64,000 nt of DNA from Nocardioides mesophilus. GTDB taxonomy: Bacteria; Actinomycetota; Actinomycetes; Propionibacteriales; Nocardioidaceae. Below, piece by piece: positions 37,793-47,555 of the stretch (positions are counted from its first letter, which is position 1; every line of letters begins with the position of its first letter). Made by a program: the position numbers and the translations under genes. The stretch lies in contig NZ_CP060713.1 in the NCBI RefSeq assembly GCF_014395785.1, positions 1 to 64,000 on the forward strand. The letters run 5' to 3'. Under the pieces are notes generated by a model that was not told where the DNA came from, did not search any database, and worked only from the letters and a program-made list of their open reading frames with translations.

Positions 37793-38992
37793 TCAGACGA
37801 AGGCGCTTTCGCCGGTGATGGCCCGCCCTACGATCAGGGTGTTGATCTCTCGGGTGCCCTCGTAGGAGTAGATCGCCTCAGCGTCGGCGACGAAGCGGCC
37901 CACGTGGTGCTCGAGCAGGATGCCGTTGCCGCCGAGGACCTCGCGCGCCCAGCCCACGGCCTCGCGCATCCGCACGGTCGCGTGCGCCTTGCACAGCGAG
38001 GCGTGCTCGTCCTTGAGCAGGCCGGCATCTTGCAGCTGCGAGGCGCGCACGTTCATGGCCGTGGAGGCGGTGACGTTGCTGAGCATCTTCACGAGCAGGT
38101 CCTGCACCATCTGGAACGAGGCGATCGGCCGACCGAACTGCTGGCGGGCCTTGGTGTAGCGCAGTGAATGTTCGAAGGCGCCGCGCGCACATCCAGCCGC
38201 CTGCCAGGCAACGCTCATCCGGGTCACGCGCAGCACGTCGGCAGTGGACCGGAAGCTGTCGGCCTGCTGCAGCCGGTTGGCCTCGGGCACGCGGACGTCG
38301 TGGAGGTGGATCTCGGCGTTCTGGACGACGCGCAGGGCGATTTTGTCCTCCTGCTTGTCGAAGCTCATCCCCTCGGTGCCCTGCTCGACGACGAAACCTT
38401 TGACCTGCTTGTCCTCCTCGTCGCGCGCCCAGATCACGACGAGGTCGGCGAACGCGGCGTTGCCGATCCACTTCTTCTCACCGTTGATGACCCAGTCGTC
38501 GCCGTCACGCCGGGCACTGGTGGCGAGACCGGCCGAGATCGCCGAGCCGACGTCGGGCTCGGTCAGGCCGAACGCACCGATCATCTCCATCCGGGCCATC
38601 GCGGGCAGCCAGCGCTCGCGCTGCTCGTCGGAGCCGCAAAGGTGGATCGAGCCCATCGCCAAGCCGCCGTGGACGCCCATGAAGGTGGCAATCGACGGGT
38701 CGACCCGGCCGAGCTCCATAGCGACCATGCCGTCGACCAAGGCCCCGCGGTTGGGACAGCCGGGTCCGTCGTAGGCCAGGCCGGCGATGCCGAGCTTCGC
38801 GATGCCTGGCACCAGGTCGTGCGGGAACGCCGCGCGGGTCCAGTAGTCGTTGATGACCGGCTCGACCTCACGCGTCATGAACGCGCGCACCCTGCTGAGC
38901 AGGTCGCGATCCTCGTCGTCGAGCAGCAGCTCGAAGCCGAGGAAGTCCGACATCGGGGAGTCCTCGAGTCCGAGGTGGTCGAGGTCGCTCAT
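37793..38992 (-). CDS. Acyl-CoA dehydrogenase
   Basis: 399-residue flavoenzyme. FAD-binding stretch GAFGLTEPDVGSAISAG (about 135-151) and WVINGEKKWIGNAAFADLVVIWAR, Arg-rich helix RQQFGRPIASFQMVQ, and the catalytic-base motif YSYEGTREINTLIVGRAITG near the end, where the Glu is the expected base. The branch with SYEGT and a C-terminal SAFV-like end is close to glutaryl-CoA and isovaleryl-type dehydrogenases; exact substrate open. Its ATG overlaps the stop of phaZ (ATGA), so it is the last gene of the PHA operon and could oxidise acyl-CoA released from the polymer. Confidence 0.92.
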   Translation of the reverse strand: MSDLDHLGLEDSPMSDFLGFELLLDDEDRDLLSRVRAFMTREVEPVINDYWTRAAFPHDLVPGIAKLGIAGLAYDGPGCPNRGALVDGMVAMELGRVDPSIATFMGVHGGLAMGSIHLCGSDEQRERWLPAMARMEMIGAFGLTEPDVGSAISAGLATSARRDGDDWVINGEKKWIGNAAFADLVVIWARDEEDKQVKGFVVEQGTEGMSFDKQEDKIALRVVQNAEIHLHDVRVPEANRLQQADSFRSTADVLRVTRMSVAWQAAGCARGAFEHSLRYTKARQQFGRPIASFQMVQDLLVKMLSNVTASTAMNVRASQLQDAGLLKDEHASLCKAHATVRMREAVGWAREVLGGNGILLEHHVGRFVADAEAIYSYEGTREINTLIVGRAITGESAFV

Positions 38993-39870
38993 CTGGTGTT
39001 CTCCTGGTCTCGGTTCATCGGGTCCGGGCTGTCGCCGTCGAGGAATCTGTCGATGATCGGTGCGAGCTCGTCAGCCTCGGTCAGGACGCCGAGGTGTCCG
39101 CCCTGGTAGATGTGCAGCTGCGAGTGTGGGATCAGGGCGGCCTGCAACTTCGGGTTGGCGACCGGGATGATCGGGTCGTCGTCACCGCCCATTACCAGCG
39201 TCGGCTGCCGCAGGAGGCCCAGGAACGGAAGGCTCGTCCAGCCGGCCATGGAGGCCAGCTGGTAGTAGTAGCCACGCTTGGGACCCGAGCGGGTGGCGCC
39301 GTGCAGGAGGGCTGCACCGCGTGCGCCGTCGGTGCGCATCGATCCGCCGTAGATCTCCGACGCCACCTTGGCCGCATAGGCAGGGTCGCGGTGTCGTCGC
39401 GGTGTCGCCATGATCTTCAGCACGCGTGGGCGGGCAGGCACCATCAGCGCTCCGGTGCCGGTCGCGACGAGCACCACCCGGCGTACGCGGCGCGGCGCTT
39501 GCACGGCCAGCTGTTGCGCAAGCCCGCCGCCCCAGGAGAGACCGAGGACGTCGAAGCGGCGGTGACCCAGCTGGGCCATCAATGCGGTCACCCACGAAGC
39601 CAGCCCGGCTATGGGATACGGAAATGGAGGTAGCGCCGAGCCGCCGACGCCGGGTACGTCGAAGCGCACCAGTCCGCGGTCGGGGTGCAACTGGTCGACC
39701 AGCGGCTGCAGCGCCTCCAGGCTGGTGCCGATGCCGTTGCAGAGCAGCAGCGGGGGCTTGTCTGTGTGGGAGCCCACACCTGGCCGGACCGAGACGCGAG
39801 CGGCGATGCCTCGAACCGTGACGTTGCGGACGTGGTCGTCGGCCCGCGACCGTGCGTGCTCAGCGGTCAT
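38989..39870 (-). CDS. phaZ: PHA depolymerase, intracellular, PhaZ type
   Basis: 293-residue alpha/beta hydrolase. Nucleophile elbow GLSWGG (about residues 118-123, Ser the nucleophile), the oxyanion region NGIGTS near residue 45, Asp in GGDDDPIIPV and His in QGGHLGVL. DVPGVGGSALPPFPYP, YYYQLASMAGWTS and TLVMGGDDDP follow the Pseudomonas PhaZ sequence as I remember it closely. It would cleave medium-chain polyhydroxyalkanoate inside the cell. ATG at 39870 overlaps the phaC end by 11 bp. Confidence 0.85.
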   Translation of the reverse strand: MTAEHARSRADDHVRNVTVRGIAARVSVRPGVGSHTDKPPLLLCNGIGTSLEALQPLVDQLHPDRGLVRFDVPGVGGSALPPFPYPIAGLASWVTALMAQLGHRRFDVLGLSWGGGLAQQLAVQAPRRVRRVVLVATGTGALMVPARPRVLKIMATPRRHRDPAYAAKVASEIYGGSMRTDGARGAALLHGATRSGPKRGYYYQLASMAGWTSLPFLGLLRQPTLVMGGDDDPIIPVANPKLQAALIPHSQLHIYQGGHLGVLTEADELAPIIDRFLDGDSPDPMNRDQENTR

Positions 39871-41785
39871 GGACGTAGGTGCCGGGGGCCTCGTCCAGCG
39901 GCTGGTAGGTGGCGTTCCCGAGCTTGCGCGGCTTGGTGCGCTCCTCACCGCTACGCACCGAGAGCCACTCGACCCAGTCGTCCCACCAGCTGCCCTTGAC
40001 CTTGACCGCCTGGGTCAGCCACTTCTGGGTGTCCTCGGGGTTGTCGGTGCCCTTCTGTCCGCGACCCGAGGGTGATGTCTGGAAGCTGGCCTTGGGGTTT
40101 CCGGGCGGGTTGACCATGGCGGCGATGTGGCCACTTGTGGAGAGCACGAACTTGGTGTCGCCGTTGAAGAGCTGGGTGGTCTGGTAGCAGGACTCCCACT
40201 TGCACAGGTGGTCGGCGATCCCGGCTACGACGTAGGAGTCGGTCGTGACCTGGCCGAGGTCGACCTTGGTGCCGAGCATCGTCGCGGCACCCGGCGTCAC
40301 CAAGGCGTTGCGAATGGCGAGGTCCATGAAGTCGCGGTGCATGGCGGCGCTCATCCGCACCGAGTCGGCGTTCCAGTAGAGGATGTCGAACGCTTTGGGA
40401 GCGTGACCCATCAGGTAGTTGTTCACCCAGTAGTTCCAAATCAGGTCGTTGGGCCGCAGCCAGGCGAAGATCTCAGCCAACGTGCGCCCGTCGAGGTAGC
40501 CCTTCTCCCGCGAGGCCTGGGTCGAGGCCGCCGCCGCCTTGTGCGAAAGCAGCGCACTGGTGACGCCCGCTTGCTCCTGGTCGAGCACGGTCACTGCCAG
40601 GCTGTACGCCGCGACGCGGTGCTGCTCGCCGAGGTCGGCGAGGTGGGCCATCACCATCGAGGCGATCATGCCGCCGGAGCAGATGCCGAAGATCGCGGTC
40701 TTGTCCTGCCCGGTGATGTCCTCGCAGGCCTTCATCGCCTCCAGGATCGCCTGTCCGTAGGTGTCCAGGCCCCAGTCGGCGTGACGCACGTCGGGGTTGC
40801 GCCAGGAGATGCAGAAGACCTGCTGACCGCTCTGCACGAGGTACTCCACCAGCGAGCGCTGCTCCGCCAGGTCGATCACGTAGTACTTGTTGATCGTCGG
40901 CGGCACGATCAGCATCGGCACCGAGCGAACCTTGGGGGTCTGTGGGGTGTACTGGATCAGCTCGAAGACATCGGTGCGCAGCACCACGGCTCCGGGCGTC
41001 ACCGCTATGTCGCGACCGACCTCGAACGCGTCGGCCTCCACCATCGACGGCACGCGCGGTGCCGTGGCGAAGTCCTGCACGAAACGGCGGCCACCTTCGA
41101 CGAGGTTGCCACCTCCGGTGTCGATCGTTCGCTTGATCACCTTCGGGTTCAGGAACGGGTTGTTGCTGGGTGCCGCCGCCTCGACCAGGTTGTCGACGAT
41201 GAAGCGCATCCGCTGGTCGTCCCCCCAGTCCAGGCCGGCGTCGTCGACCAGACCGCGGGCCGCCGCACCGACGGCGAGGTAGCTCTGCAGGGTGCGCTTG
41301 AACACCGGGTTCTTGACCCAGGCCTCCTCGCTGAAGCGGCGGTCCTTCTCACCCGGTGCCAGGCGCGAACGGCCCAGGCCGACCCGGGTCAGCTCGTAGG
41401 CCAGTCCGGCCGTGCGCCTGGCGACCACCCGGGGGTGACGGACGAGCCCGGCGGTGAACTTGACCCCCGACATTCCCGGGATGAACCGACGGATGGGGCT
41501 GGCGCTGGCGTTGGCCAGCAGAAGGTCGAGCGGGGTCGCGAGCGCGGTGCTGGCCGAGAGGTCAGCCGACTCCTGCGTCTCGCCCTCGGCGTCCCTCCGG
41601 TGCTCGGCCGTCTGCTCGGGTGCGGCCTCGGGGGAGGCCGCCCTCTTGGCAGCGGCGGAGCTCGAGGAGCCTGTCGACTTCGTTCTCCCAGCACTCTCCT
41701 TGGTCCCCGGGGACTTCTTTTTCGGGCCGGTTGACTTCTTGGCCGCGGTCTTCTGAGGACGCACGGGCCCGGCTGCGGTAGTCAC
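39860..41785 (-). CDS. phaC: Polyhydroxyalkanoate synthase, class II-like, with Lys/Ser-rich N-terminal tail
   Basis: 641 residues. The first 85 or so are basic low complexity ([18 protein letters not shown] and similar) and are not part of the usual enzyme. The rest is an alpha/beta hydrolase with lipase-like box GICSGG, the Cys being the nucleophile (about residue 395), and [40 protein letters not shown] as in class II (medium-chain) PhaC. The catalytic His should be in [15 protein letters not shown] start overlaps the ligase stop (GTGA). Makes granule PHA from 3-hydroxyacyl-CoA. Confidence 0.9.
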   Translation of the reverse strand: MTTAAGPVRPQKTAAKKSTGPKKKSPGTKESAGRTKSTGSSSSAAAKRAASPEAAPEQTAEHRRDAEGETQESADLSASTALATPLDLLLANASASPIRRFIPGMSGVKFTAGLVRHPRVVARRTAGLAYELTRVGLGRSRLAPGEKDRRFSEEAWVKNPVFKRTLQSYLAVGAAARGLVDDAGLDWGDDQRMRFIVDNLVEAAAPSNNPFLNPKVIKRTIDTGGGNLVEGGRRFVQDFATAPRVPSMVEADAFEVGRDIAVTPGAVVLRTDVFELIQYTPQTPKVRSVPMLIVPPTINKYYVIDLAEQRSLVEYLVQSGQQVFCISWRNPDVRHADWGLDTYGQAILEAMKACEDITGQDKTAIFGICSGGMIASMVMAHLADLGEQHRVAAYSLAVTVLDQEQAGVTSALLSHKAAAASTQASREKGYLDGRTLAEIFAWLRPNDLIWNYWVNNYLMGHAPKAFDILYWNADSVRMSAAMHRDFMDLAIRNALVTPGAATMLGTKVDLGQVTTDSYVVAGIADHLCKWESCYQTTQLFNGDTKFVLSTSGHIAAMVNPPGNPKASFQTSPSGRGQKGTDNPEDTQKWLTQAVKVKGSWWDDWVEWLSVRSGEERTKPRKLGNATYQPLDEAPGTYVHDR

Positions 41786-43281
41786 TCGGACTCTTCCTTG
41801 GGGGCGCTGATCTCGCGCCGCAGGATCTTGCCGGTGGGACCCTTGGGCAGCTCGTCGACGATCCACACGAAACGGGGGTACTTGTAGGCCGCCAACTGCT
41901 CCCTAGCGAACGCCTGCAGGTCCTGCGGGCTGACCTTCTCGCCGGGCTTCAGCGCAACGGCGGCACCGATCTCCTCGCCCAGGCTGTCGTCGGGGATGCC
42001 GATGACGGCCACCTCGGCGACGGACTCGTGCTCGTAGAGCGCCTCCTCGACCTCGCGGGGATAGACGTTGTAGCCGCCGCGGATGATCAGGTCCTTCTTG
42101 CGGTCGACGATGAAGAAGTAGCCGTCTTCGTCGATCTTCGCCAGGTCGCCCGTGTGGAACCAGCCGTCCTTCATCGCCTCGGCCGTGTCCTCCTCGCGCC
42201 TCCAGTAGCCCTTCATCACGTTCTCACCCCTGATGACGATCTCGCCGACCTCGCCCTGAGCGACGTCCTCGTCGTCGTCGTCGACGACCTTCATCTCCAC
42301 ACCGCGAACCGCGGTGCCGATGGATCCCGGCTTTCGCTCCTGGCCGGGCCGGTTGAAGGAAGCGACGGGGGAGGTCTCGGAGAGGCCGTAGCCCTCGAGC
42401 ACGATGCAGTCGAACTTCTTCTCGAAGTTCCTCATCACCTCCACCGGCATCGCCGACCCGCCGGAGATACAGGTGCGCAGGTTCGACATGTCGGCCTTGT
42501 CGGCACCCTCGGCGTGCAGCAAGGCGGCGTACATCGTCGGGACCCCCTCGAAGACGGTGACGTGGTCCCGACCCACGATCTCCAACGCCTTCTCGGCATC
42601 GAAGCGCGGGATCAGGGTCAAGCACGACCCCTTGAGGATCGATGCGTTGAGGCCGCACGTGAGGCCGAAGACGTGGAAGAGGGGAAGGCAACCCATCACG
42701 ACGTCCTGCTCTGTCAGCTCGACCAGCGTCTCGGCGCTGGTCGCGGCGTTGGTGCTCATGCTGTGGTGGGTCAGCTCCGCGCCCTTGGGCTGGCCGGTGG
42801 TGCCGGACGTGTAGAGGAGCACCACGGTGTCGTCGTCCTCGCAGTCCACCACCTCCTCGTCGGGCTCGTGCTGGCCGAGCACCTCGGCGAAGTCGAGACC
42901 GACCTCGACGCACTCGATCCCGACCTGCGAAGCGCCCTTGCCGGCCTCCTCGGCCATGTCCTTCCAGGCGAAGACGATCGAGGCGCCCGAGTCCTCTAGG
43001 TAGTACTTCACCTCGCGGCCCTTGAGCAGCGGATTCATCGGCACGACCACAGCACCGACGGCCAGGGCTCCGTAGAACAGCACCGGGAACGGCGGCACGT
43101 TCGGCATGACCAGACCGACCCGGTCACCGGACCCCACTCCCTTGGACCTCAGGAGGGCCGCCACGCGCCGGGCACCGTCCTGGAGTTCGGAGTAGGTCAG
43201 CACCAGGTCGTCGAGCTTGATCGCGGGGCGGTCCCCGTGCCGCTCGGCGGTCTCGGTGAGGTTGTGGGCGAGGTTGGTCAC
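41782..43281 (-). CDS. Long-chain fatty acid-CoA ligase (AMP-forming)
   Basis: 499-residue adenylate-forming enzyme. P-loop [19 protein letters not shown] (about 155-173), [12 protein letters not shown], and the hinge and C-terminal lysine motifs [20 protein letters not shown] and [13 protein letters not shown] start with CCGGAGG upstream. First gene of a four-gene, fully overlapped operon with phaC, phaZ and an acyl-CoA dehydrogenase; it probably activates fatty acids for polymer synthesis and re-activates those released from it. Confidence 0.93.
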   Translation of the reverse strand: MTNLAHNLTETAERHGDRPAIKLDDLVLTYSELQDGARRVAALLRSKGVGSGDRVGLVMPNVPPFPVLFYGALAVGAVVVPMNPLLKGREVKYYLEDSGASIVFAWKDMAEEAGKGASQVGIECVEVGLDFAEVLGQHEPDEEVVDCEDDDTVVLLYTSGTTGQPKGAELTHHSMSTNAATSAETLVELTEQDVVMGCLPLFHVFGLTCGLNASILKGSCLTLIPRFDAEKALEIVGRDHVTVFEGVPTMYAALLHAEGADKADMSNLRTCISGGSAMPVEVMRNFEKKFDCIVLEGYGLSETSPVASFNRPGQERKPGSIGTAVRGVEMKVVDDDDEDVAQGEVGEIVIRGENVMKGYWRREEDTAEAMKDGWFHTGDLAKIDEDGYFFIVDRKKDLIIRGGYNVYPREVEEALYEHESVAEVAVIGIPDDSLGEEIGAAVALKPGEKVSPQDLQAFAREQLAAYKYPRFVWIVDELPKGPTGKILRREISAPKEESE

Positions 43282-43583
43282 GGTTTGCCTCCGGCTACAT
43301 CGTCATGCGGGCCGTGCCGCGCAGGAGAACCCGCTGGGCGACGCGCGACCTCGTCGAGATCGCTGACTCTGCTCGAGTGCGTACCCGTTTTCGAGCCCTG
43401 CAACCCACGGCACGAGACGCGAAGCGGATCCGCGAGCTCGCGAGCGAGTGGGTCTGCCCAGAGTCTGGCGCAACCACTCGAGGTTGTGTCGCTCCGCCAA
43501 CCAGCAAAGATCGCATGTCAGTTGTGCCCAAAGCGCGCCACAAGGCGGGCCCCCAAGGACTGACGACGTCGCTCCGAACCAGG
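43282..43583. other. Non-coding gap of about 300 bp upstream of the PHA operon
   Basis: Holds the promoter of the ligase gene on the minus strand and the downstream end of the methyltransferase gene at 43584. I see a CAACC-N6-GGTTG hairpin near 43480-43495 and no gene. No repeat shared with the gap at 37396-37792 was found by eye. Confidence 0.5.
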
Positions 43584-44732
43584 TCAGCGGCTATTTCTCA
43601 ACAGCGCGACGCATTCGACGTGGTGCGTCATCGGGAAGAGGTCGAAGGCCTCCAGCCGGGTCATCGCGTAGCCGTGCTCCGCGAAGATCGCGACGTCACG
43701 GGCCAGGGCCGCCGGGTCGCAGGCGACGTAGGCCACCGCCCGGGGACCGCGACGGACGATCTCCTCCACGACGGTGCGCTTGGCGCCCTCGCGGGGCGGG
43801 TCGAGCACGACGAGGTCGACCGGCTCCCCCGGATCCTCGGCCAGGTCCCGGTCCACGGAGCCGCGGCGCGCGGCCGCGCCCGGGAACACCTCGAGGTTCG
43901 ACGCCGCGTGCTCGGCGGCCACCCGCTCGCCCTCCACTGCGACGACCGATCCGGTAGGCCCGACCGCGTCGGCGAGGAAGACCGAGAACAGCCCGACGCC
44001 GGCGTACAGGTCCAGGCACCGCTCGCCCGGTCGCGGCGCCAGGAACCGGAGCACCGCGTCGACCAGCGCCTCGGGAGCACCCGGGTGCACCTGCCAGAAC
44101 CCGGCCGGGTCGACCTCGAAGTCGTGGCCGCGGACCGACTCCGCCACCGCGACGCCGGCGCCCTCGACGGGGTGGCCGTCGACCAGCACCCGCGCGTCCG
44201 GGCGTGCGATCCGGCAGTCGTCGACCGCGACCACCTGGTGGGAACGGTGCTTGTGCAGCCCGATCCGGCCGGACCGGTCGGTGACGAGCTGGACCCGGGT
44301 GCGCCAGCGCAGCCCGTCCTGGTCGCCGGGGACCGGCTGCACCTCGACGTCCACGTCGAGGCCCGCGAGCCGGTGCAGCTGCTCGGCCACCACGGCCGAC
44401 TTCAACCGGCGCTGGGCCGGCAGCGCCACGTGCTGGAAGTCGCAGCCACCGCAGCGCCCGGGGCCGGCGAACGGGCACGGCGGCTCCACGCGGTCCGGCG
44501 AGGCCTCGAGCACCTCGACGGCGTCGGCGCGCAGGAACCGCGAGCCCTCCTCGCCCTCGCTGACCCGGGCCAGGACACGTTCTCCCGGAAGGGTGTGCCG
44601 CACGAAGAGCACCCGGCCGTCGTGGCGCGCCACGCAGTGGCCGCCGTGCGCGACCGGGCCGACCTCCACCTCGTAGGTCTCGCCGACCAGCGACCGGCCG
44701 CGCTGCTTGCGCTGGCGGACCTGCCGGGTCAC
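43584..44732 (-). CDS. TrmA/RlmD-type 5-methyluridine RNA methyltransferase
   Basis: 382 residues. N-terminal TRAM-like part (EVEVGPVAHGGHCVARHDGRVLFVRHTLPGER), then cysteines for an Fe-S cluster (PPCPFAGPGRCGGCDFQH), and a class I methyltransferase with DLYAGVGLFSVFLA, DPPREGAKRTVVEE and the catalytic cysteine in VACDPAALARD. S-adenosylmethionine-dependent methylation of U in rRNA or tRNA. GTG start. It is the counterpart of Rv2689c, and the gene order from here to 53.2 kb follows that block. Confidence 0.9.
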   Translation of the reverse strand: MTRQVRQRKQRGRSLVGETYEVEVGPVAHGGHCVARHDGRVLFVRHTLPGERVLARVSEGEEGSRFLRADAVEVLEASPDRVEPPCPFAGPGRCGGCDFQHVALPAQRRLKSAVVAEQLHRLAGLDVDVEVQPVPGDQDGLRWRTRVQLVTDRSGRIGLHKHRSHQVVAVDDCRIARPDARVLVDGHPVEGAGVAVAESVRGHDFEVDPAGFWQVHPGAPEALVDAVLRFLAPRPGERCLDLYAGVGLFSVFLADAVGPTGSVVAVEGERVAAEHAASNLEVFPGAAARRGSVDRDLAEDPGEPVDLVVLDPPREGAKRTVVEEIVRRGPRAVAYVACDPAALARDVAIFAEHGYAMTRLEAFDLFPMTHHVECVALLRNSR

Positions 44733-44760
44733 CGGGCACCCGGCCTGGACGTGGCCCGGG

Positions 44761-46800
44761 TCACTGCGGACCGTCCGGCGGCTTGCTGATCACGCCGCGA
44801 CGCAGGTCGCCGGGCCGCGGCTTGGCGAGCTCACGGTCCACGCGCTCCTTGGCCAACGTCGAGGACTGGAGCTGGTAGGGCACCGAGATCACCATCACGC
44901 CGGGCATGAACAGCAGCCTGCCCTTGAGCCGCAGCGCGGTCTGGTTGTGCAGCAGCTGCTCCCACCAGCGCCCGACGACGTACTCGGGGATGTAGACGGC
45001 GACCACGCCGCGCGGGTTGGCGTCGCGCACCGAGCGGGTGTAGTCGACGATCGGCTTGATGATCTCGCGGTAGGGCGAGTAGAGGACCTTCAGGGGCACG
45101 TCGATGCCCCGGTCGTCCCACTCCTCCAGCACCCTGGCCGTCAGCGCCGGGTCGCTGTCGACCATCACGGCCTCGAGCACGTTGGGCCGGGCCGCCTTGG
45201 AGTAGGCGAGCGCCCGCATCGTCGGCTTGTGCACCTTGGAGACGAGCACGATCGCGTGCACCCGGGTGGGCAGGACCTGGTCCTCCTCGGCCACGGACAG
45301 CTCCGAGGCGACCTTGGCGTAGTGCCGGCTGATGCCCTGCATGATCGCGAAGAAGCACGTCATCGCCAGGATCGTGATCCAGGCTCCGGCGAGGAACTTG
45401 GTGATCAGCACGATCACCAGCACCACCGCGGTCATCCCCAGCCCGAACGTGTTGATCGCCCGCGACCGCATCATCGAGCGGCGCGCCGCCGGGTCGGTCT
45501 CGGTGCCGAGCAGTCGGGTCCAGTGCCGGATCATCCCGAGCTGGCTGAGGTTGAAGGAGACGAAGACGCCGACGATGTAGAGCTGGATCAGCCGGGTGGT
45601 CTGGGCGTCGAAGGCGACGATCAGCACGATCGCCATCACCGCGAGGAAGACGATGCCGTTGCTGTAGGCGAGCCGGTCGCCGCGGGCGCCGAGCTGGCGC
45701 GGGGCCAGCCCGTCCTGGGCGAGGATCGAGCCCAGCACCGGGAAGCCGTTGAAGGCGGTGTTCGCGGCCAGCACGAGCACGATGCCGGTCATCACGACGA
45801 CGAAGTAGAAGCCCGGGGTGAAGTGGTCGAACACCGCGTGAGCGATCTGCGCGATCACGACCCGCTGGTGGTAGTCGGCCGGCAGGGCCGCCCCGGTCGC
45901 GGTCCGCAGCCGTTCGATGTCGTCGGGATCGACGTACCGCACGCCCATCTGGTAGGCGAGCACGACGACGCTGACGATCATGGTGACGGCGATCCCGCCG
46001 AGCAGCAGCAGCGTGGTCGCGGCGTTGCGGCTCTTGGGCTTGCGGAACGCCGGCACGCCGTTCGAGATCGCCTCGACCCCGGTGAGCGCCGCGCACCCGG
46101 AGGAGAACGCCCGGGAGAGCAGGAACACCAGGCCCAGCGTGGTCAGGGGCTGCTCCCAGCCAGGCTGGGGGACGACCTGGAGGTCGGCGCTCTCCGCCAT
46201 CGGCAGCGAGCCGGTGAGCAGCCGGAACAGTCCCCAGGCGCACATGCCGAGGATCGCGGCCATGAAGAAGTAGGTGGGGAACGCGAAGAACGTGCCGGAC
46301 TCCCGGACCCCGCGGAGGTTCAGGGCGGCCAGCACGGTCACCGCCACCGACGCGACCAGCACCTCGTGACCGCGCAGCGCCGGCAGCGCGGCGGCCGCGT
46401 AGTCCGCCCCCGAGGAGATCGACACCGCCACGGTGAGCACGTAGTCGACCAGCAGCGCGCTGGCCACCGTCATCCCGGCGGTCCGGCCGAGGTTGACCGT
46501 GGCCACCTCGTAGTCCCCGCCCCCCGAGGGGTAGGCGTGCACGGTCTGCCGGTAGGACGCCACCACGGTCAGCATCACGAGCGCGACGAGGAGCGCGATC
46601 TTCCACGACCAGGAGTACGCCGCCACCCCGGCGACGCCCAGCATGATGAACACCTCGTCGGGGGCGTAGGCCACCGACGACAACGCGTCGCTGGCGAACA
46701 CCGGCAAGGCGATCCGCTTGGGAAGCAGCGTCTCGCCTAGCTGCGTGCTGCGCAGCTTCTGACCCACCAGGATCCGTTTGGAGACGTCGCGAACACCCAC
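44761..46800 (-). CDS. KimA-like potassium transporter (APC superfamily)
   Basis: 679 residues: 12 helices, then a cytoplasmic C-terminal domain of about 180 residues. LPVFASDALSSVAYAPDEVFIML, SYRQTVHAYPSGGGDYEVA, LVDYVLTVAVSISSGADY and [24 protein letters not shown] match B. subtilis KimA (YdaO), a high-affinity K+ importer controlled by c-di-AMP. The homologue in M. tuberculosis is Rv2690c. It is divergent from the two TrkA-type genes, fitting a K+ system. The c-di-AMP link here is inference. Confidence 0.85.
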   Translation of the reverse strand: MGVRDVSKRILVGQKLRSTQLGETLLPKRIALPVFASDALSSVAYAPDEVFIMLGVAGVAAYSWSWKIALLVALVMLTVVASYRQTVHAYPSGGGDYEVATVNLGRTAGMTVASALLVDYVLTVAVSISSGADYAAAALPALRGHEVLVASVAVTVLAALNLRGVRESGTFFAFPTYFFMAAILGMCAWGLFRLLTGSLPMAESADLQVVPQPGWEQPLTTLGLVFLLSRAFSSGCAALTGVEAISNGVPAFRKPKSRNAATTLLLLGGIAVTMIVSVVVLAYQMGVRYVDPDDIERLRTATGAALPADYHQRVVIAQIAHAVFDHFTPGFYFVVVMTGIVLVLAANTAFNGFPVLGSILAQDGLAPRQLGARGDRLAYSNGIVFLAVMAIVLIVAFDAQTTRLIQLYIVGVFVSFNLSQLGMIRHWTRLLGTETDPAARRSMMRSRAINTFGLGMTAVVLVIVLITKFLAGAWITILAMTCFFAIMQGISRHYAKVASELSVAEEDQVLPTRVHAIVLVSKVHKPTMRALAYSKAARPNVLEAVMVDSDPALTARVLEEWDDRGIDVPLKVLYSPYREIIKPIVDYTRSVRDANPRGVVAVYIPEYVVGRWWEQLLHNQTALRLKGRLLFMPGVMVISVPYQLQSSTLAKERVDRELAKPRPGDLRRGVISKPPDGPQ

Positions 46801-46892
46801 GAGAGGAAAGGCTAGTCCACGGTCGGCCCCCGCTCGGCACGGCCGAGCGCCTCGGCGGCTGCCACCCCTCCCCCCGGTGTAGCGTCTCCCCC

Positions 46893-47555
46893 GTGCACGT
46901 CGTGATCATGGGCTGCGGCCGCGTCGGCTCCGCGCTCGCGCGGAGCCTCGAGGACCGCAACCACACCGTCTCTGTCATCGACAGCAACCCCGACTCCTTC
47001 CGGCGCCTGGGGCCCTCGTTCGCGGGCACCAAGGTCACCGGCGTCGGCTTCGACCAGGACGTCCTGGACCGGGCCGGCATCGACCACGCCGACGCGTTCG
47101 CGGCGGTCTCCAGCGGCGACAACTCCAACATCATCGCCGCGCGTGTCGCGCGCGAGACGTTCGGCATCCAGAACGTCGTGGCTCGCATCTACGACCCCGG
47201 CCGCGCCGAGGTCTACCAGCGGCTGGGCATCACCACGGTGGCCACCGTGAAGTGGACCAGCGACCAGATCCTCCGGCGGCTGCTGCCCGCCGGCGCCGAG
47301 CCGGACTTCCGCGACCCCTCCGGCACCATCCGCGTCGACCAGATCTCGGCGCCCGAGATCTGGGTCGGGTCCCGCACCGTCAAGCTCCAGGAGCAGTCCC
47401 GCAGCCGGATCGCCTGGATCGACCGTCTGGGCGAGGGCGTGCTGCCCACCCGGGAGAGCGTGATCCAGGAGGGCGACATGCTGCACCTGGTGATGCGCGA
47501 GGAGAACGCCGACCACGTGTACGCCGTGCTCAACGAGGGACCGGAGGCCGACTGA
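46893..47555 (+). CDS. ceoB: TrkA-family potassium uptake protein, first of pair (CeoB-like)
   Basis: 220 residues: RCK_N Rossmann domain (MHVVIMGCGRVGSALARSL with GxGxxG-type motif, DSNPDSFRRL at strand 2) and a C-terminal RCK_C part (about residues 140-215). Binds NAD(H)/nucleotide and gates a K+ transporter in the membrane. GTG start. Its TGA shares a base with the next gene's ATG (TGATG), as ceoB-ceoC in mycobacteria. The divergent KimA-like permease is the probable partner, since no TrkH is in the window. Confidence 0.92.
   Translation: MHVVIMGCGRVGSALARSLEDRNHTVSVIDSNPDSFRRLGPSFAGTKVTGVGFDQDVLDRAGIDHADAFAAVSSGDNSNIIAARVARETFGIQNVVARIYDPGRAEVYQRLGITTVATVKWTSDQILRRLLPAGAEPDFRDPSGTIRVDQISAPEIWVGSRTVKLQEQSRSRIAWIDRLGEGVLPTRESVIQEGDMLHLVMREENADHVYAVLNEGPEAD

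Noticed and set aside
37396-43583. PHA operon as a prophage or integrative element
   Set aside because: No integrase, transposase or clear direct repeats at the two gaps; base composition is close to that of the surroundings by eye. Kept only as a low-interest hint via the T-arm.
43305-44789. 494-codon plus-strand frame over the methyltransferase
   Set aside because: Antisense to an RNA methyltransferase with all motifs; composition is Arg/His/Asp-rich noise.
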